Assembly: GCF_000025845.1 (NCBI RefSeq) | Contig: NC_014014.1 | Location: 62,001 to 126,000, forward strand | Source of the DNA: Mycoplasma crocodyli MP145 | GTDB lineage: Bacteria > Bacillota_I > Bacilli_A > Mycoplasmatales > Metamycoplasmataceae | Length of the DNA stretch: 64,000 nucleotides | Direction of reading: 5' to 3' | Shown: positions 21,062-31,585 of the stretch, in pieces | How positions within the stretch are numbered: the first letter of the stretch is position 1 | Layout of the letters: the number at the start of each line of letters is the position of its first letter | The notes under the pieces: model-generated | What the model was told of the DNA's origin: nothing | What the model saw: the letters and a program-made list of their open reading frames with translations, nothing else | Database searches by the model: none | Translations under genes and position numbers: made by a program

Positions 21062-21872
21062 GGCTACCTCCTTTGATTATAAAAAATGTAATTAAACCAA
21101 TAACTATTGGTATTATTATACTTGTGGATAGGCTAATAGAGAAATTTATAATAATTTTCCTTATTTGTTTTTGTTCTAAAATTAAACTCATAATTGTAAA
21201 GCCAAGCCCTATAAAAATATGAAAAGTATAAAATTTAAAATTACTTGATAAAAAGAAAATGAAAAATAAAATAGCCATATTTATTAGTAAAACGTCAAAT
21301 GTTTTTAACCCACTTTGTATGTGAGAAACTCTATTAAAAATAGGAATAGTTATTGTATAAAGAAAAATAAAAAACACTTCTTTTATTGAATTTGTTGATA
21401 CCTTTTCTTCATAATTTTTCAAACATATTTCATACAAAGTAACATTTGTATTTTGCTCAAAATATGAATTAAATTGTCTTCTTAAAATATAGTAAAAAAG
21501 TATAAAAGTTAAAAAACCAGCAAGCACTCCAAGAAATTGAAAACCAAGAATGTAGGCTAATCCACTTAATGAACTTTGACCGTTTTTAACATTTACAAAT
21601 TCAACTACCGAATCAAAAATAACATTAATGGGATTCAAGTAACTTATTGGGAAGTCTGCACCAAGTGATTTGGTTAAACCTCAAAAAATAACTATACTTA
21701 CAAAAGTGGTTATCACAAAAAGAAAACTAATTAATAAGTTTGAATTATTTTTTCTTTTTTTAATTATTAGAATAACAAGAAGAATAAAGAAGGTTAAAAA
21801 ATAGTTTGACCCAAATTCACTGAGTGCAATAGTTTTATTAAAATATGTAGTAAGAGCTTTAAGTGGTGTCAT
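21045..21872 (-). CDS. Polytopic membrane protein, possibly a divergent aquaporin-like (MIP family) protein
   Basis: 275 residues with about seven hydrophobic segments and one TGA codon. The stretch ISYLNPINVIFD, some 20 residues before LAYILGFQFLGVLAG, resembles the first NPA half-helix and following helix of MIP/GlpF channels, but no second NPA motif is visible. It overlaps the M23 lipoprotein start by 17 nt, so the two are expressed together and may form a complex. The transport role is a weak inference; a generic membrane protein is the safe call. Confidence 0.55.
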
Positions 21873-22006
21873 TTATTCCTTTCTTTTGAAGAGTTATTAT
21901 GCTTATTATAAAGCATAAAGCTATTTGACTTATAAAACTAAAAAAAGATTTGAGTAATGGTTATCATTTTTTTATACTTAATATAAATAAATGATAACAT
22001 TTAAGT

Positions 22007-22378
22007 ATGTTATTAAAATATTTTGCTCTTGCATTAATGCTGACATATGTATTTGTTGGTTTGCAAATTTTATCCTTAATCGTTATTTGAATATTATATA
22101 TGTGTGGAAAAGAAACAAAAAGGAAATTTATTACATGGCTTTATTCAGGATTAATTCTTAATTTAGTTTTTATTGCCATAGTTCTTATTGGCGCCCATCT
22201 TTTAGATACACAAACTAGCACTAAATTTAGATTAAAAGTTATTGATATATTAGGAGGAGAACTTACAAAAGTTAACTTTTGAATACTTACATCAACAATG
22301 ACTTTTACAAACGTTGTCTTGTTTTTAATTAAATGAAGGGTTAAAAAACTTATTAAAAAAATAAGTGGCAAAACTTAA
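22007..22378 (+). CDS. Small three-helix membrane protein, unknown
   Basis: 123 residues with three or four hydrophobic segments (ALMLTYVFVGLQILSLIV, LVFIAIVLIGAHLL, MTFTNVVLFLI) and a Lys-rich C-terminus. TGA encodes Trp in three places. Divergent from the M23 operon; tRNA genes follow after 54 nt. No family recognised. Confidence 0.6.
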
Positions 22379-22412
22379 TATAGAACAAGTGGCTAACTTA
22401 AAAATATTATGG

Positions 22413-22418
22413 TATAAT
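22413..22418 (+). promoter_or_regulatory. -10 box of tRNA-Cys/tRNA-Arg unit
   Basis: TATAAT, 14 nt before the tRNA-Cys 5' end. Confidence 0.65.
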
Positions 22419-22432
22419 AAGCACATTATTAT

Positions 22433-22507
22433 GGCGCCATAGCCAAACGGCCAAGGCATGAGTCTGCAAAACTTTGATTACGGGTTCGAATCCCGTTGGC
22501 GCCTCCA
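22433..22507 (+). tRNA. tRNA-Cys(GCA)
   Basis: Cloverleaf with acceptor GGCGCCA/TGGCGCC, anticodon loop CTGCAAA (GCA), T-loop GGTTCGAATCC and encoded CCA. Confidence 0.95.
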
Positions 22508-22514
22508 TTATTTT

Positions 22515-22591
22515 GCGCCCGTAGCTCAATTGGACAGAGTGTTTGGTTACGGCCCAAAAGGTTAGGGGTTCGACTCCTCTCGGGCGCGCCA
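22515..22591 (+). tRNA. tRNA-Arg(ACG)
   Basis: Acceptor GCGCCCG/CGGGCGC, anticodon stem TTTGG/CCAAA around TTACGGC (ACG, A34 probably edited to inosine), T-loop GGTTCGACTCC and encoded CCA. It lies 7 nt after tRNA-Cys and shares its promoter. Confidence 0.95.
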
Positions 22592-22605
22592 TTTCAGAAA
22601 TGACC

Positions 22606-22643
22606 AAAAATAAATTACGCTTCATTGCGTAATTTATTTTTTT
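22606..22643. terminator. Bidirectional terminator after the tRNA pair
   Basis: A 15-bp stem AAAAATAAATTACGC / GCGTAATTTATTTTT with a 6-nt loop ends the tRNA transcript. On the other strand it ends the smpB operon, overlapping the final codons of the DUF402 gene. Confidence 0.9.
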
Positions 22644-23286
22644 GAAACTCTATGTTTTTGTTTTCTTTATTAACTTTAAATGTTGGTCTGTTACTTTTGT
22701 GATTGCATTCTTCTTCTTGAAAAATTGCATCATATCTAATACTCTTGTCGGCAACCGCTTGATGTTTATAATAATCAATTACTTTGTTGTCAAAAATATA
22801 TGAGTAATTATTATATAGATTTATAAGTTCTGTAAGTTCTTCATAAATCATTTTTTGAAGTTTCTTAGGATATTTCAATTGTTTTTTGTTCTTGTAATAT
22901 TCTTCTCTATCAACTAATTTGAGTTCCTTGTTTGGGTAATATTTAATATCTAAATCAAAGTCAATGTATTTTAAAACATCGTCTTCAATAACCGGTTGCG
23001 AAGCTACATTAATATAAATATAAGGACCGTTTTTTCGGAGTAATACAACTGCATTAAATAAATTATTTTTTGGAAAAAATCATAAAACGGGATCCCTATA
23101 AGCTCAACGTTTTTTATCTATGTCACTTACACGAGCTTTGAGTAAAAACAAAACTAAGTGTTTTGAATTATTATTTAGTACTTTAGCGCTATTTCATTGT
23201 CTATATAAAACACCGTCATATTTGTAAGCTTGAACATTTAACATAGTACCAATTTTTAGTGTTGATAAATTTTTTTCTAACATCAT
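22615..23286 (-). CDS. DUF402-domain protein (NtdP-like nucleotide phosphatase)
   Basis: 223 residues. The N-terminal two thirds fits the DUF402/YgaC family: YDGVLYRQW, WAYRDPVLWFFP, then PYIYINVASQPVIEDD and YIDFDLDIKYYP. Relatives such as NtdP hydrolyse nucleoside tri- and diphosphates. ATG 23286 lies 1 nt after the stop of the upstream protease gene (TAATATG), so translation is coupled. Last gene of the smpB operon. Confidence 0.8.
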
Positions 23287-23287
23287 A

Positions 23288-25447
23288 TTACCTTGGGAGC
23301 TTCTTAAATAATATTTTAACATTATTTTCTTTATCTTTTGATAATGAATATCATTTGAAATTTTTATTATCTCTATTATTGTAATTGTAACTTGCTAATG
23401 TTGAAACATATCGGCTTGTAGGTAGTGTTATTTCACCGTTTTCGATTTCGTTTTCATCTAGATTTCCATCTCCATTTTTATCAATTCAATATTTTATTGG
23501 AGTTTCTAAATCGAGTGTGTTAAAGTCAATGTAAGTTTGAGTTATATAACTTTTGTAAGCCATATTATTTGTTACTTCTGCTTCATATTTTGACTTGCTT
23601 CCTTTAAAGAAATCATTAAAAGGATTTATTGAGAATTTAACAAGTTCGTTTTTTCCGTTTTTATTAGCAAAAACAAAACCTTTATATTGGCTATTATTCG
23701 GTAAATAACCCATTAGTTTTATTTTGCTAAATGAATCTTGACTTGTTTCTATTTCTCCGTTTTTATAGTTGATTCATTTTGTTCCGTTTTTATACATTAT
23801 TTGAGAAATAGTTTTTCCATATCCCATTGCGTTTAAAAAGTTTTCATAAAATGCTATATCACGATTTTCTTTTCTTATTTTATTTGTGTCGCTATTATTT
23901 TGAATTGTCTCTCACGCTGAATAAGTTAATGAATCAGTCGTATTTGGATAAACCAAATCTCTTGAACTTGCATTGTAAGGACCAACAGAATCAGAATTTA
24001 CCGTTGAAATATCCATCAAATAAACTTTGGCTCAATCGTCCGCTACTGAAGAAGGGTAAAATAATATCTGATCATTTGTTTTTATGTATAAACCAGATCA
24101 ACTTAAAGCTCATTTATTTTTATTGTAATTTGAACCTTTAAATTTAACAACTTTTGTATTATCAAATTCAGAATCAAATGTAAATTTAGACCACTCTCTT
24201 GGTACTAATTCAGTCATTGAATAATAGTATTTTACTTGCTCAGGTGTATATCCTTTCTGCGATGAACCAAAAGAACTGTATGAAGTAAATTTAATATCAC
24301 CTTCATTTACAAATCTTCTTGTTAATTTGTCGTATTCACCTATAGTCATGAGACTTCTGTCTGCATTAGAATAATTTCAAAGGTCATTAATACTGAATTT
24401 TCTAAAAGCAAAATCTGGTTTAAAACTATTTTTTACATAGTTATTTGCGGTTGGAATATCATTATATTTTACTGGTATATCATAATTTAAAGTCTTGTAA
24501 AAATTATTAACAAAACTAGAGTTTCAGTATCCTAGATTTAAGGAATTACTATTACCATAATATGCAATTTTTGTTGTGAAAGGAACTTTATTTAAAATAT
24601 TATCTTCATTAATGTGAACAATGTTTTCTTTAAATACAAGCGGATCTTTTACTTGTTGTTTAAAGATATTGAAACTTCTATCTTCGCTAACTCTATTATC
24701 TCCAACTTCTGCATAACAAGTAGCTCAATGGTGCATATATTCATGGAAAAGTGTTGGAAGAATTAATTGTGTTTTTGAAAAAATATCAATTCCTTTTTCA
24801 ATTCCTCAAATTGTATTAATATATATTGATCTATTGAGTGGTATATATAAACCCTTTGATTCGGAAGTTATAATTCTAAAATCATTAATATTTATAGCTT
24901 TTAACATTTCAACTTCTGGTCCAAATGTTACTTTTTTTCTAAATTCTATAGCTAGAGCAATTAATCCGTTATCTCCTAAAAAATATCTTTTTTCATTTGT
25001 ATCTTCATTAAAATGATATGCATAATCACGAATTGCGACATGAGTTATAGGATCTACATATTGTCTATAAAAAACATTTTTATATCCAGCTTCTGTATCT
25101 TCATGTTCGGTAATCTTTTGAGTCTCTTCTTTGAAATAAATATTCATATTATCTATGTAATTTTTATATTCATCATCGGTCATTGTTGGATTTTTTGGAT
25201 AATTTACAAAACTAATTTTATTTAAATCTATTGATTTTTCATCCATGTCATCTTTATGAATAATTGAATTTTTATCACCGCCTAAGATATTTCCTGATCC
25301 AGAAGGTTCATTACCTTTTTTACCAGCATTAAAGAACTCTCTTTGAATTGTTGGTCAAATATAAACAAAAGCACCAACAGCACCAGCCAAAATCAATCCA
25401 CCAGAAAGTAATAATCCTATAATTAACCCTTTATTTGATTTTTTCAT
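23288..25447 (-). CDS. Membrane-anchored HExxH zinc metalloprotease (resembles MYPU_1760 family)
   Basis: 719 residues across many TGA codons. One N-terminal membrane anchor (LIIGLLLSGGLILAGAVGAF, without lipobox Cys) exports the rest. The motif LFHEYMHHW places the zinc-binding HExxH at His235-His239. A calcium-loop-like DKNGDGNLDENE segment lies near the C-terminus. The layout resembles the large secreted metalloproteases annotated as MYPU_1760 family in mycoplasmas. Start at 25447 is supported by AAAGGGGG, 5 nt away. It is flanked by smpB and the DUF402 gene on one transcript. Confidence 0.75.
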
Positions 25448-25467
25448 TCATACCCCCTTTCAACTTT

Positions 25468-25908
25468 TTATCTTAAAGCATTCATTATTTTTTTCTTGAT
25501 ATTTTTTTGAACTTCTTCTTTAGCTATTTTCTCTCTCTTATCAAATTTCTTAAGTCCTTTTGCCAATGCAATTTCAACTTTTATTTTATCTTTTTTGAAA
25601 TATATTTTGGTTGGAATTATAGTAAGTTGTTTACTTTCACATTTGAACTTAATTTTTTTTATTTCCTCTTTATGAAGTAATAACTTACGTTCTCTGACTT
25701 CGTTGCATTTTACCAACATGTACTGACTAAAATGACTTTCATTAAGCCACATTTGTTCTTTATTAATTGAGCAATAAGAATTATTTAATGAAACTTTATT
25801 AGCCCTTGCACTTTTAACTTCCCAACCTTCAAGCACAATTCCTGCTTCGTAAAGCTCAAAAATTTCATAATTTCTTCTCTCTTTTTTGTTGTCAGCAATT
25901 ATCTTCAT
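25468..25908 (-). CDS. smpB: SsrA-binding protein SmpB
   Basis: 146 residues with the SmpB landmarks: N-terminal KIIADNKKERRNYEI, then YEAGIVLEGWEVKSARANKVSL, LLLHKEEI and a basic C-terminal tail (DKREKIAKEEVQKNIKKK). It binds tmRNA (encoded at 18.4-18.8 kb) and delivers it to stalled ribosomes. A TATAAT at 25918-25923 lies 9 nt before the ATG with no Shine-Dalgarno, so the leader is at most a few bases. Confidence 0.96.
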   Translation of the reverse strand: MKIIADNKKERRNYEIFELYEAGIVLEGWEVKSARANKVSLNNSYCSINKEQMWLNESHFSQYMLVKCNEVRERKLLLHKEEIKKIKFKCESKQLTIIPTKIYFKKDKIKVEIALAKGLKKFDKREKIAKEEVQKNIKKKIMNALR

Positions 25909-26045
25909 TATTCATTAATTATAAAGGCTTTTTAAAGTATATTCAAAAATAGTTGTTAAATATAATTTATATTACCCAAAAGTTATATACAATAAAAAAA
26001 ATATGGGAATTTATTGCAATTTTTCCAATTACATATCCATAATGT

Positions 26046-26051
26046 TATAAT
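26046..26051 (+). promoter_or_regulatory. -10 box for the 71-residue gene
   Basis: Extended -10 TG-TTATAAT, with transcription expected near 26058 and a ~25-nt leader carrying GGAGG. Confidence 0.6.
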
Positions 26052-26082
26052 AATTATGTATCAAAATATTATGGAGGTATTA

Positions 26083-26298
26083 ATGTACAAATACAAGGCA
26101 AAACTAGTTGCTAGCCAAGAAATAATTGCAAATGCAAATTCACTAGAAGAACTAGAAGGCTTAATAAAAGGTTTTAGACGTGGTCAAAAACGTGGTGAAC
26201 ACACAAGGGCTAATGAGAAAATCGAAATAATCCATATTGAAAGAAATAATTTAGAAGGTAAAAAATCTTCTAAAGAAGAGGTACTAAAAATAGTTTAA
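26083..26298 (+). CDS. Small basic protein of unknown function
   Basis: 71 residues, MYKYKAKLV... with a basic centre (GFRRGQKRGEHTR) and a charged C-terminus. ATG 26083 is chosen over upstream ATGs because GGAGG (26073-26077) is 5 nt away. It has its own promoter and terminator, so it is a monocistronic real gene. The Arg/Lys patch hints at nucleic-acid or ribosome binding, but no family is recognised. Confidence 0.7.
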   Translation: MYKYKAKLVASQEIIANANSLEELEGLIKGFRRGQKRGEHTRANEKIEIIHIERNNLEGKKSSKEEVLKIV

Positions 26299-26305
26299 AT
26301 TATTT

Positions 26306-26331
26306 ACACAAGCATTATTGCTTGTGTTTTT
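26306..26331 (+). terminator. Terminator of the 71-residue gene
   Basis: ACACAAGC-ATTATT-GCTTGTGT stem, then T tract. Confidence 0.85.
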
Positions 26332-26350
26332 ATGTGTTAAAATTAAATCT

Positions 26351-26968
26351 ATGAGATTAAGAAACGATAAAAGTGCAGGTGATAAGTTAAATAATTCAAT
26401 TTATTTTTTAAATAAATTTCCTGTGAAAATTAATAAGAATTGCATTATTGAAATAGGTGCAGGAAAAGGTGAAATGATTAGTCAATTAGCTTTAAAAAAT
26501 CAAGACATAACTTTTTATGCATTAGAAAAGTATCAAACTGTTGCGGCTAAAATAATAAAAAAAATTGATGAATTAAGTTTAAAAAATTTATTTGTTATTT
26601 GTGAAGATGCAAATAAATTGAGCGAGATTTTTGAAGGAAAAGTTAATGAATTGTGACTAACTTTTAGCGATCCTTGACCAAAGAAAAGACATGAAAAAAG
26701 AAGACTTACACACAAGGATTTTTTAACTGAATATGCAAAAATATTAAATGAAAACGGAACGCTTAAAGTTAAGACAGATAACGACGAATTTTTTAATTTT
26801 TCAGTTGAATCACTCAACGAAAATAATTGAAAAATTAATGCACTTACTAATGATTTACATAACAGTAAATATAATGAAAAAAATGAAAAAACAGGCTATG
26901 AATTAAAATGGTCACAAGTTGGAAAAAATATTAATTATTTAGAAGCAAAAAAACCAACAACTAATTAG
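26351..26968 (+). CDS. trmB: tRNA (guanine-N7)-methyltransferase TrmB
   Basis: 205 residues. Begins MRLRNDK, has the SAM motif IIEIGAGKGEMISQLA and the TrmB signature FSDPWPKKRHEKRRL (with TGA for Trp), followed by KTDNDEFF. It makes m7G46 in tRNA variable loops. ATG 26351 sits 7 nt after TAAAAT (26338-26343), so the mRNA is probably leaderless. Confidence 0.94.
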
Positions 26969-26979
26969 TTGTTTTTTTA
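26956..26979 (+). terminator. trmB terminator
   Basis: Palindrome AACAACTAATTAGTTGTT followed by a T tract, overlapping the trmB stop codon. Confidence 0.8.
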
Positions 26980-27217
26980 TTTTTTTTCATATTAGGCTGT
27001 GAATAAGTTAAATTAAAAAATTTCTAGTTAAAACAATTAAATAAATCTAAGGCAATTATTTTTATAGTACTTAAGTTAATGTTAATGTTAGTTATTTAAA
27101 TAAATTAATATTTTTTTCAAGATAGATATGTAGATTTTATTTAAAATATTTAAAATAATGAAATAACTTAAATTTATTTTTTGGTAAAATATAAATAATA
27201 GTTAGTAGAGGTATCTA

Positions 27218-29917
27218 ATGAGTGAAAATAAAGATAAAAATAAACTTGAAACTGAAGAAAAAAAAGTTTCACTAGAACTTGATCAAGAGTATGAATACGA
27301 AGAAAACAATAGAATGGTTTTCAAGAAAAAAGTTGTTCAAAAACCTGTTGAAGAAGAAGAGGTTGCTCCTCAAGATAAAGAAGAATATAAAGTTCAATCA
27401 CAGCTTATTCTTGAATCGTTTGAAGGATTAAGTCCAGTTAGAGTTGACAATGAAATGAAAAACTCATTCCTTGAATATGCAATGAGTGTTATTGTTTCCA
27501 GAGCTCTTCCAGATGCAAGAGATGGATTGAAACCGGTTCACCGTCGTATTTTATATGATATGTTAGAACTAGGAATTACTTATTCTTCACAACATCGTAA
27601 AAGTGCTCGTATTGTTGGGGATGTTTTAGGAAAGTATCACCCACATGGTGATAGTTCTGTATATGAAGCTATGGTTAGATTAGCTCAGGATTTCTCAATG
27701 CGTTACCCATTAGTAGATGGTCATGGTAACTTTGGTTCTATAGATGGTGATTCAGCTGCGGCTATGCGTTATACTGAGGCTAGAATGAGCAAATTAGCTT
27801 CTGAAATGTTAGACGGAATTAAAAAAGACACCGTAGATTTTGTAGATAACTATGACGCCAGTGAATTAGAACCAGTTGTTTTACCTTCTAGATTTCCAAA
27901 TTTACTAGTTTCAGGTGCAACAGGAATAGCTGTTGGTATGGCAACGGAAATTCCTCCTCATAACTTAAGTGAAACAATTAATGCAACAATTGCTTTTGCA
28001 AGAAATAATGAAATTACTACTGAAGAATTAATGATACATATTAAAGGACCAGACTTCCCCACTGGCGCTACAATTCTTGGCGTTAAAGGAATACTTGATA
28101 TGTATGAAACTGGGAAAGGAAAAATCCCTGTTCGTTCAAAAACAAAAATTGAAGAATTTGCAAATGGAAAATCAAGAATTATAGTTACTGAAATTCCTTA
28201 TGCAGTTAAAAAAACAACAATTATTGAAAAAATTGTTGAACTTCACAAAGACAAAGTTGTTGAAGGTATTGGTGAGTTAAGAGATGAATCAAACCGTGAA
28301 GGAATAAGAATTGTTATTGATGTTAAAAAAGGGTTTAACCCTCATGTTTTATTAAATAAATTATTTCAAAAATCATATTTGCAAACAAATGTTAATGCAA
28401 ACTTAGTTGCACTAGTAAATGGTGAACCGAAACTACTTAATTTAAAACAAATTTTAAATATTTATTTAAATCACCAAATTGAAGTTGTTACAAGAAGACT
28501 TAAATTCGATTTAGAAAAAGCACTTGATAAATTACATATTTTAGATGGTTTAAAAATTGCTGTCAATAACATTGATGAAGTAGTTCAAATTATTAAAACA
28601 TCAGCAAACGATGCGATAGCACAAGAAAGACTTGGAACAAGATTTAATTTAACTGAAAAACAAACAAAAGCAATACTTGATATGAGTTTACGTCGTTTGA
28701 CTGGATTAAATATTGAAAAAATGAACCAAGAAATCGATGAGTTGAATAAAGAAATTTCTTATATCAGAAGCATATTAGAATCAAGAGAAAAACTTATTGA
28801 TTTAATTGTTGATGAACTAGAAATAATTAAAGAAAAATATGGTGATAAGAGAAGAACAGAAATTGATGAATCAGCTATAAGTTCTATAAGTGATGAAGAT
28901 TTAATTCCCGTTAATACAATTGTTATTACAACAAGTGTTAAGGGATACGTTAAGAGAATGAAACTTGATGACTATAACGTTCAAAATCGTGGTGGTATTG
29001 GTGTAAATACAATGAAAACTTATGCTGATGATGATATTTCAACAATTCTTCAAACAACAACTCATACTGATTTAATGTTGTTTACAAACTTAGGAAGAGT
29101 TTATAGAATAAGAGCTCACCAAATTCCTGAAGGTTCTAAACAGTCTAAAGGGACTCCATTTATAAACATAATTCCTTCATTGAATGAAAAAGAGGGTGAA
29201 AAAGTTGTTTCATTACTAGCTGTTGAAACTTATAGTGATGAGCAATACTTAGTTACTGTAACTGAAAATGGAATAATTAAGAAAACACAAATTTCTCAAT
29301 ATGAATCAATTAGAAGTAACGGTAAATATGCCTTTAAATTAAGAGAAAATGATCACTTAGTAAATGCATTTATTGTTGAGGATGGAAATGAAATTCTTAT
29401 TGCATCAAACGGTAAAAATGTTGTTAAATTCTCTTCAAATGACTTACGTCCATTAGGAAGAAGTTCATTTGGTGTTCGTGGAATAACACTAGCTGAAGGC
29501 AAAAAAGTTCTTACAGCTTCTTCAGATAAAGACGGTGATTTCATTCTTTCGATAGGAACAAAAGGATTTGGAAAACTTACACCAAGTGAAGAATTTAGAT
29601 TAATTAAGCGTGGTGGTAAGGGTGTAACTGCAATTAATGCAGATAAAGCAGGAGATTTAATTTTTGCTAAATTTGTTAAACCAAATGATGAAGCTTTAAT
29701 TATTACTGCAGCAGGTACAACAATTAGAATATTAATTTCTCAAATCTCGGTAACATCAAGAGCAACAAAGGGTGTTAAGATAATTAACCTTCGCGATAAT
29801 GATGAAATTATTGCTGTTGAAATAGTTAAAAATGAACAAGAATTAGAAAAAGCTTTAACTCAAGAAATTACTATTGATCCTAGAGATTTATTGGATATTG
29901 ACAATGACAATAATTAA
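27218..29917 (+). CDS. gyrA: DNA gyrase subunit A
   Basis: 899 residues, no tryptophan. The core begins near residue 70 ([28 protein letters not shown] in two halves), with catalytic Tyr in RYTEARMS and six C-terminal beta-pinwheel blades. A GyrA-box-like QNRGGIG favours GyrA over ParC. An acidic/Lys-rich N-terminal extension of ~60 residues is unusual. In the quinolone region GDSSVYE has Ser at E. coli position 83 and Glu at 87, as in many mycoplasmas. AGAGGT precedes the ATG. gyrB is not in the window. Confidence 0.9.
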   Translation: MSENKDKNKLETEEKKVSLELDQEYEYEENNRMVFKKKVVQKPVEEEEVAPQDKEEYKVQSQLILESFEGLSPVRVDNEMKNSFLEYAMSVIVSRALPDARDGLKPVHRRILYDMLELGITYSSQHRKSARIVGDVLGKYHPHGDSSVYEAMVRLAQDFSMRYPLVDGHGNFGSIDGDSAAAMRYTEARMSKLASEMLDGIKKDTVDFVDNYDASELEPVVLPSRFPNLLVSGATGIAVGMATEIPPHNLSETINATIAFARNNEITTEELMIHIKGPDFPTGATILGVKGILDMYETGKGKIPVRSKTKIEEFANGKSRIIVTEIPYAVKKTTIIEKIVELHKDKVVEGIGELRDESNREGIRIVIDVKKGFNPHVLLNKLFQKSYLQTNVNANLVALVNGEPKLLNLKQILNIYLNHQIEVVTRRLKFDLEKALDKLHILDGLKIAVNNIDEVVQIIKTSANDAIAQERLGTRFNLTEKQTKAILDMSLRRLTGLNIEKMNQEIDELNKEISYIRSILESREKLIDLIVDELEIIKEKYGDKRRTEIDESAISSISDEDLIPVNTIVITTSVKGYVKRMKLDDYNVQNRGGIGVNTMKTYADDDISTILQTTTHTDLMLFTNLGRVYRIRAHQIPEGSKQSKGTPFINIIPSLNEKEGEKVVSLLAVETYSDEQYLVTVTENGIIKKTQISQYESIRSNGKYAFKLRENDHLVNAFIVEDGNEILIASNGKNVVKFSSNDLRPLGRSSFGVRGITLAEGKKVLTASSDKDGDFILSIGTKGFGKLTPSEEFRLIKRGGKGVTAINADKAGDLIFAKFVKPNDEALIITAAGTTIRILISQISVTSRATKGVKIINLRDNDEIIAVEIVKNEQELEKALTQEITIDPRDLLDIDNDNN

Positions 29918-29918
29918 G

Positions 29919-29937
29919 AAACGGTTATCCGTTTTTT
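29919..29937 (+). terminator. gyrA terminator
   Basis: AACGG-TTAT-CCGTT stem plus T tract, just after the stop. Confidence 0.75.
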
Positions 29938-29973
29938 ATTTTTAAAAAACAATAAATATTTTAAAATTATCAT

Positions 29974-31554
29974 ATGCAAATAGATAAATATGTAATTCTT
30001 AAAAAGTGATTTGAATTTTATGAAAATGACCTTAATATTTTAGGTGATTTAAAAACAATAGACTCTGATTGGGAAAATGTGCAAGAGTCATTTTTAACCA
30101 AGCCTTCTATTTATAATGGTTTTATAGAATTTAGTGATGAATTTGGTTATTCATCATTTAATCTTTTTACCCTAAGTACCATTTGTTCAATTATTTCTAG
30201 TGGTCTTGGGATGAAGAAAAATGTCTTTGTTGGTATGGACAAAACTCTTCCTAATTCTTGGAAAGAACATTTAATAAAAACTTTTAATTTCCATGGTCAT
30301 AAAGTTTTATCTAATGGTTTTGATGAAAATATAAATGAAGACATTATAAGAACTGTTGCTGATAGTCAAAACTTTGATTGTTCAATATTTATTATGAATG
30401 AAGTTGATAATTTACATGGTAAAATTAAACTCTTTAAAAATAATGGAAAACTAGTTGATAAGGATGTTTATACATCCATAATTAATTCCATATTTACCTA
30501 TGAAACAGTTAAATTAGATGAAGTTATGCTTTCATATGATCAAACAAGTCTAAAAAAAATAACTAGTCATTTGTCTGAAGAATTAGTAAAAATTTATGTT
30601 GAAAAATTTCCTTCATACACTCAAAATTTATTTATATATGGAAACTTTTATGATAAATTGCAATATGAAATTTTTACAAAGGTTATTAGAAATTTAGGTT
30701 TTAAATTCAATAATGTATCTAAAAATATGTTGGGAAGAGACTTGGTAAAAGGTGCTTTTAACTTTCTAAATATTTTAAAAATCACAAAAAAAAGTCCGGA
30801 TTTATTTTTTATTTGTGACCAAAGAAACATGCTTGAAATTTATTTAAAAATAAATGGTTCGCTAAAAAAATTTGGGCAGGATTCAATAGCTTTTATTTTT
30901 ATAGATTTTATGTTTTCGTTTTGGAAAAAAAATAATATGCTTGATAGAAAGGTTGTTTTACCACCTAATGCAAGTAAAAAAATAATTACTCTTTTAGATA
31001 ATTATCACATTAAACATATATATGAAAACGAATATATTGCAGAAGAAAATGTTTTATTTAATTATTCTAATTTCCAATTTTCAAGCGGAATTAAAAACAA
31101 TCTTAATTTAAATAACACAAGTTTTATTATTATGCTTGTTATATTATTGAATAATTACAAAAATAAAAATGATTTGCTTAACTATAAATATAACCAAAGT
31201 TTAGAAATTTATTCGAATTACTCAAAACTTACAAAATCAATTAAACTTGACACTTCAAAAATAAATGAAGTAGAATGTACATTTCCTTTAAACATGAACA
31301 TTACTAAGAAAGATAAAATAATGGAAATTATTAACTATAACTTCAGAAGAGACAACATTTATTATATAAACGGTTATATAACATCATCTGGAATTAACTT
31401 TATAATATATTACAATTTCTTAACAAATTCGTTAACTATTGAACTTGAACAAAAAAATAACGCAGATAGATTTAGATTAACTAACTTTTTAATTAGACAT
31501 CTAGTAATGAGAAAGATTTTTCTTAAATTAAAGTTACTTAGAACCAAAAAGTAA
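29974..31554 (+). CDS. Degenerate phosphohexomutase-fold protein (probable pseudoenzyme)
   Basis: 526 residues with one TGA near the N-terminus. Order and spacing follow the phosphoglucomutase/phosphomannomutase family: an N-terminal block (FIEFSDEFGYSSFNLFTLS), VFVGMD, then GKIKLFKNNGK where active enzymes have NGxKxY. The catalytic Ser loop (TASHNP) is replaced by IMNEVDN (~140-146), and the metal loop DPDxDR by CDQRN (281-285). Mutase activity is therefore unlikely. ATG 29974 lies 6 nt after TAAAAT with no SD. Alignment was made by eye, so the family call is moderate. Confidence 0.6.
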
Positions 31555-31555
31555 A

Positions 31556-31582
31556 AAAAATCATACCACGGTATGATTTTTT
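31556..31582. terminator. Bidirectional terminator
   Basis: AAAATCATACC/GGTATGATTTT palindrome between converging genes, with T tracts on both strands. Confidence 0.8.
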
Positions 31583-31585
31583 ATT

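Noticed and set aside
22407-22625. Open frame on the minus strand across the two tRNA genes (contains ARPRGVEPLTFW and GFEPVIK)
   Set aside because: This is the well-known artefact of translating tRNA genes in reverse; the tRNAs fully explain the sequence.
26980-27217. AT-rich gap before gyrA as a replication origin
   Set aside because: No DnaA-box cluster and no dnaA/dnaN neighbours; it looks like an ordinary promoter region (TAAAAT near 27186).
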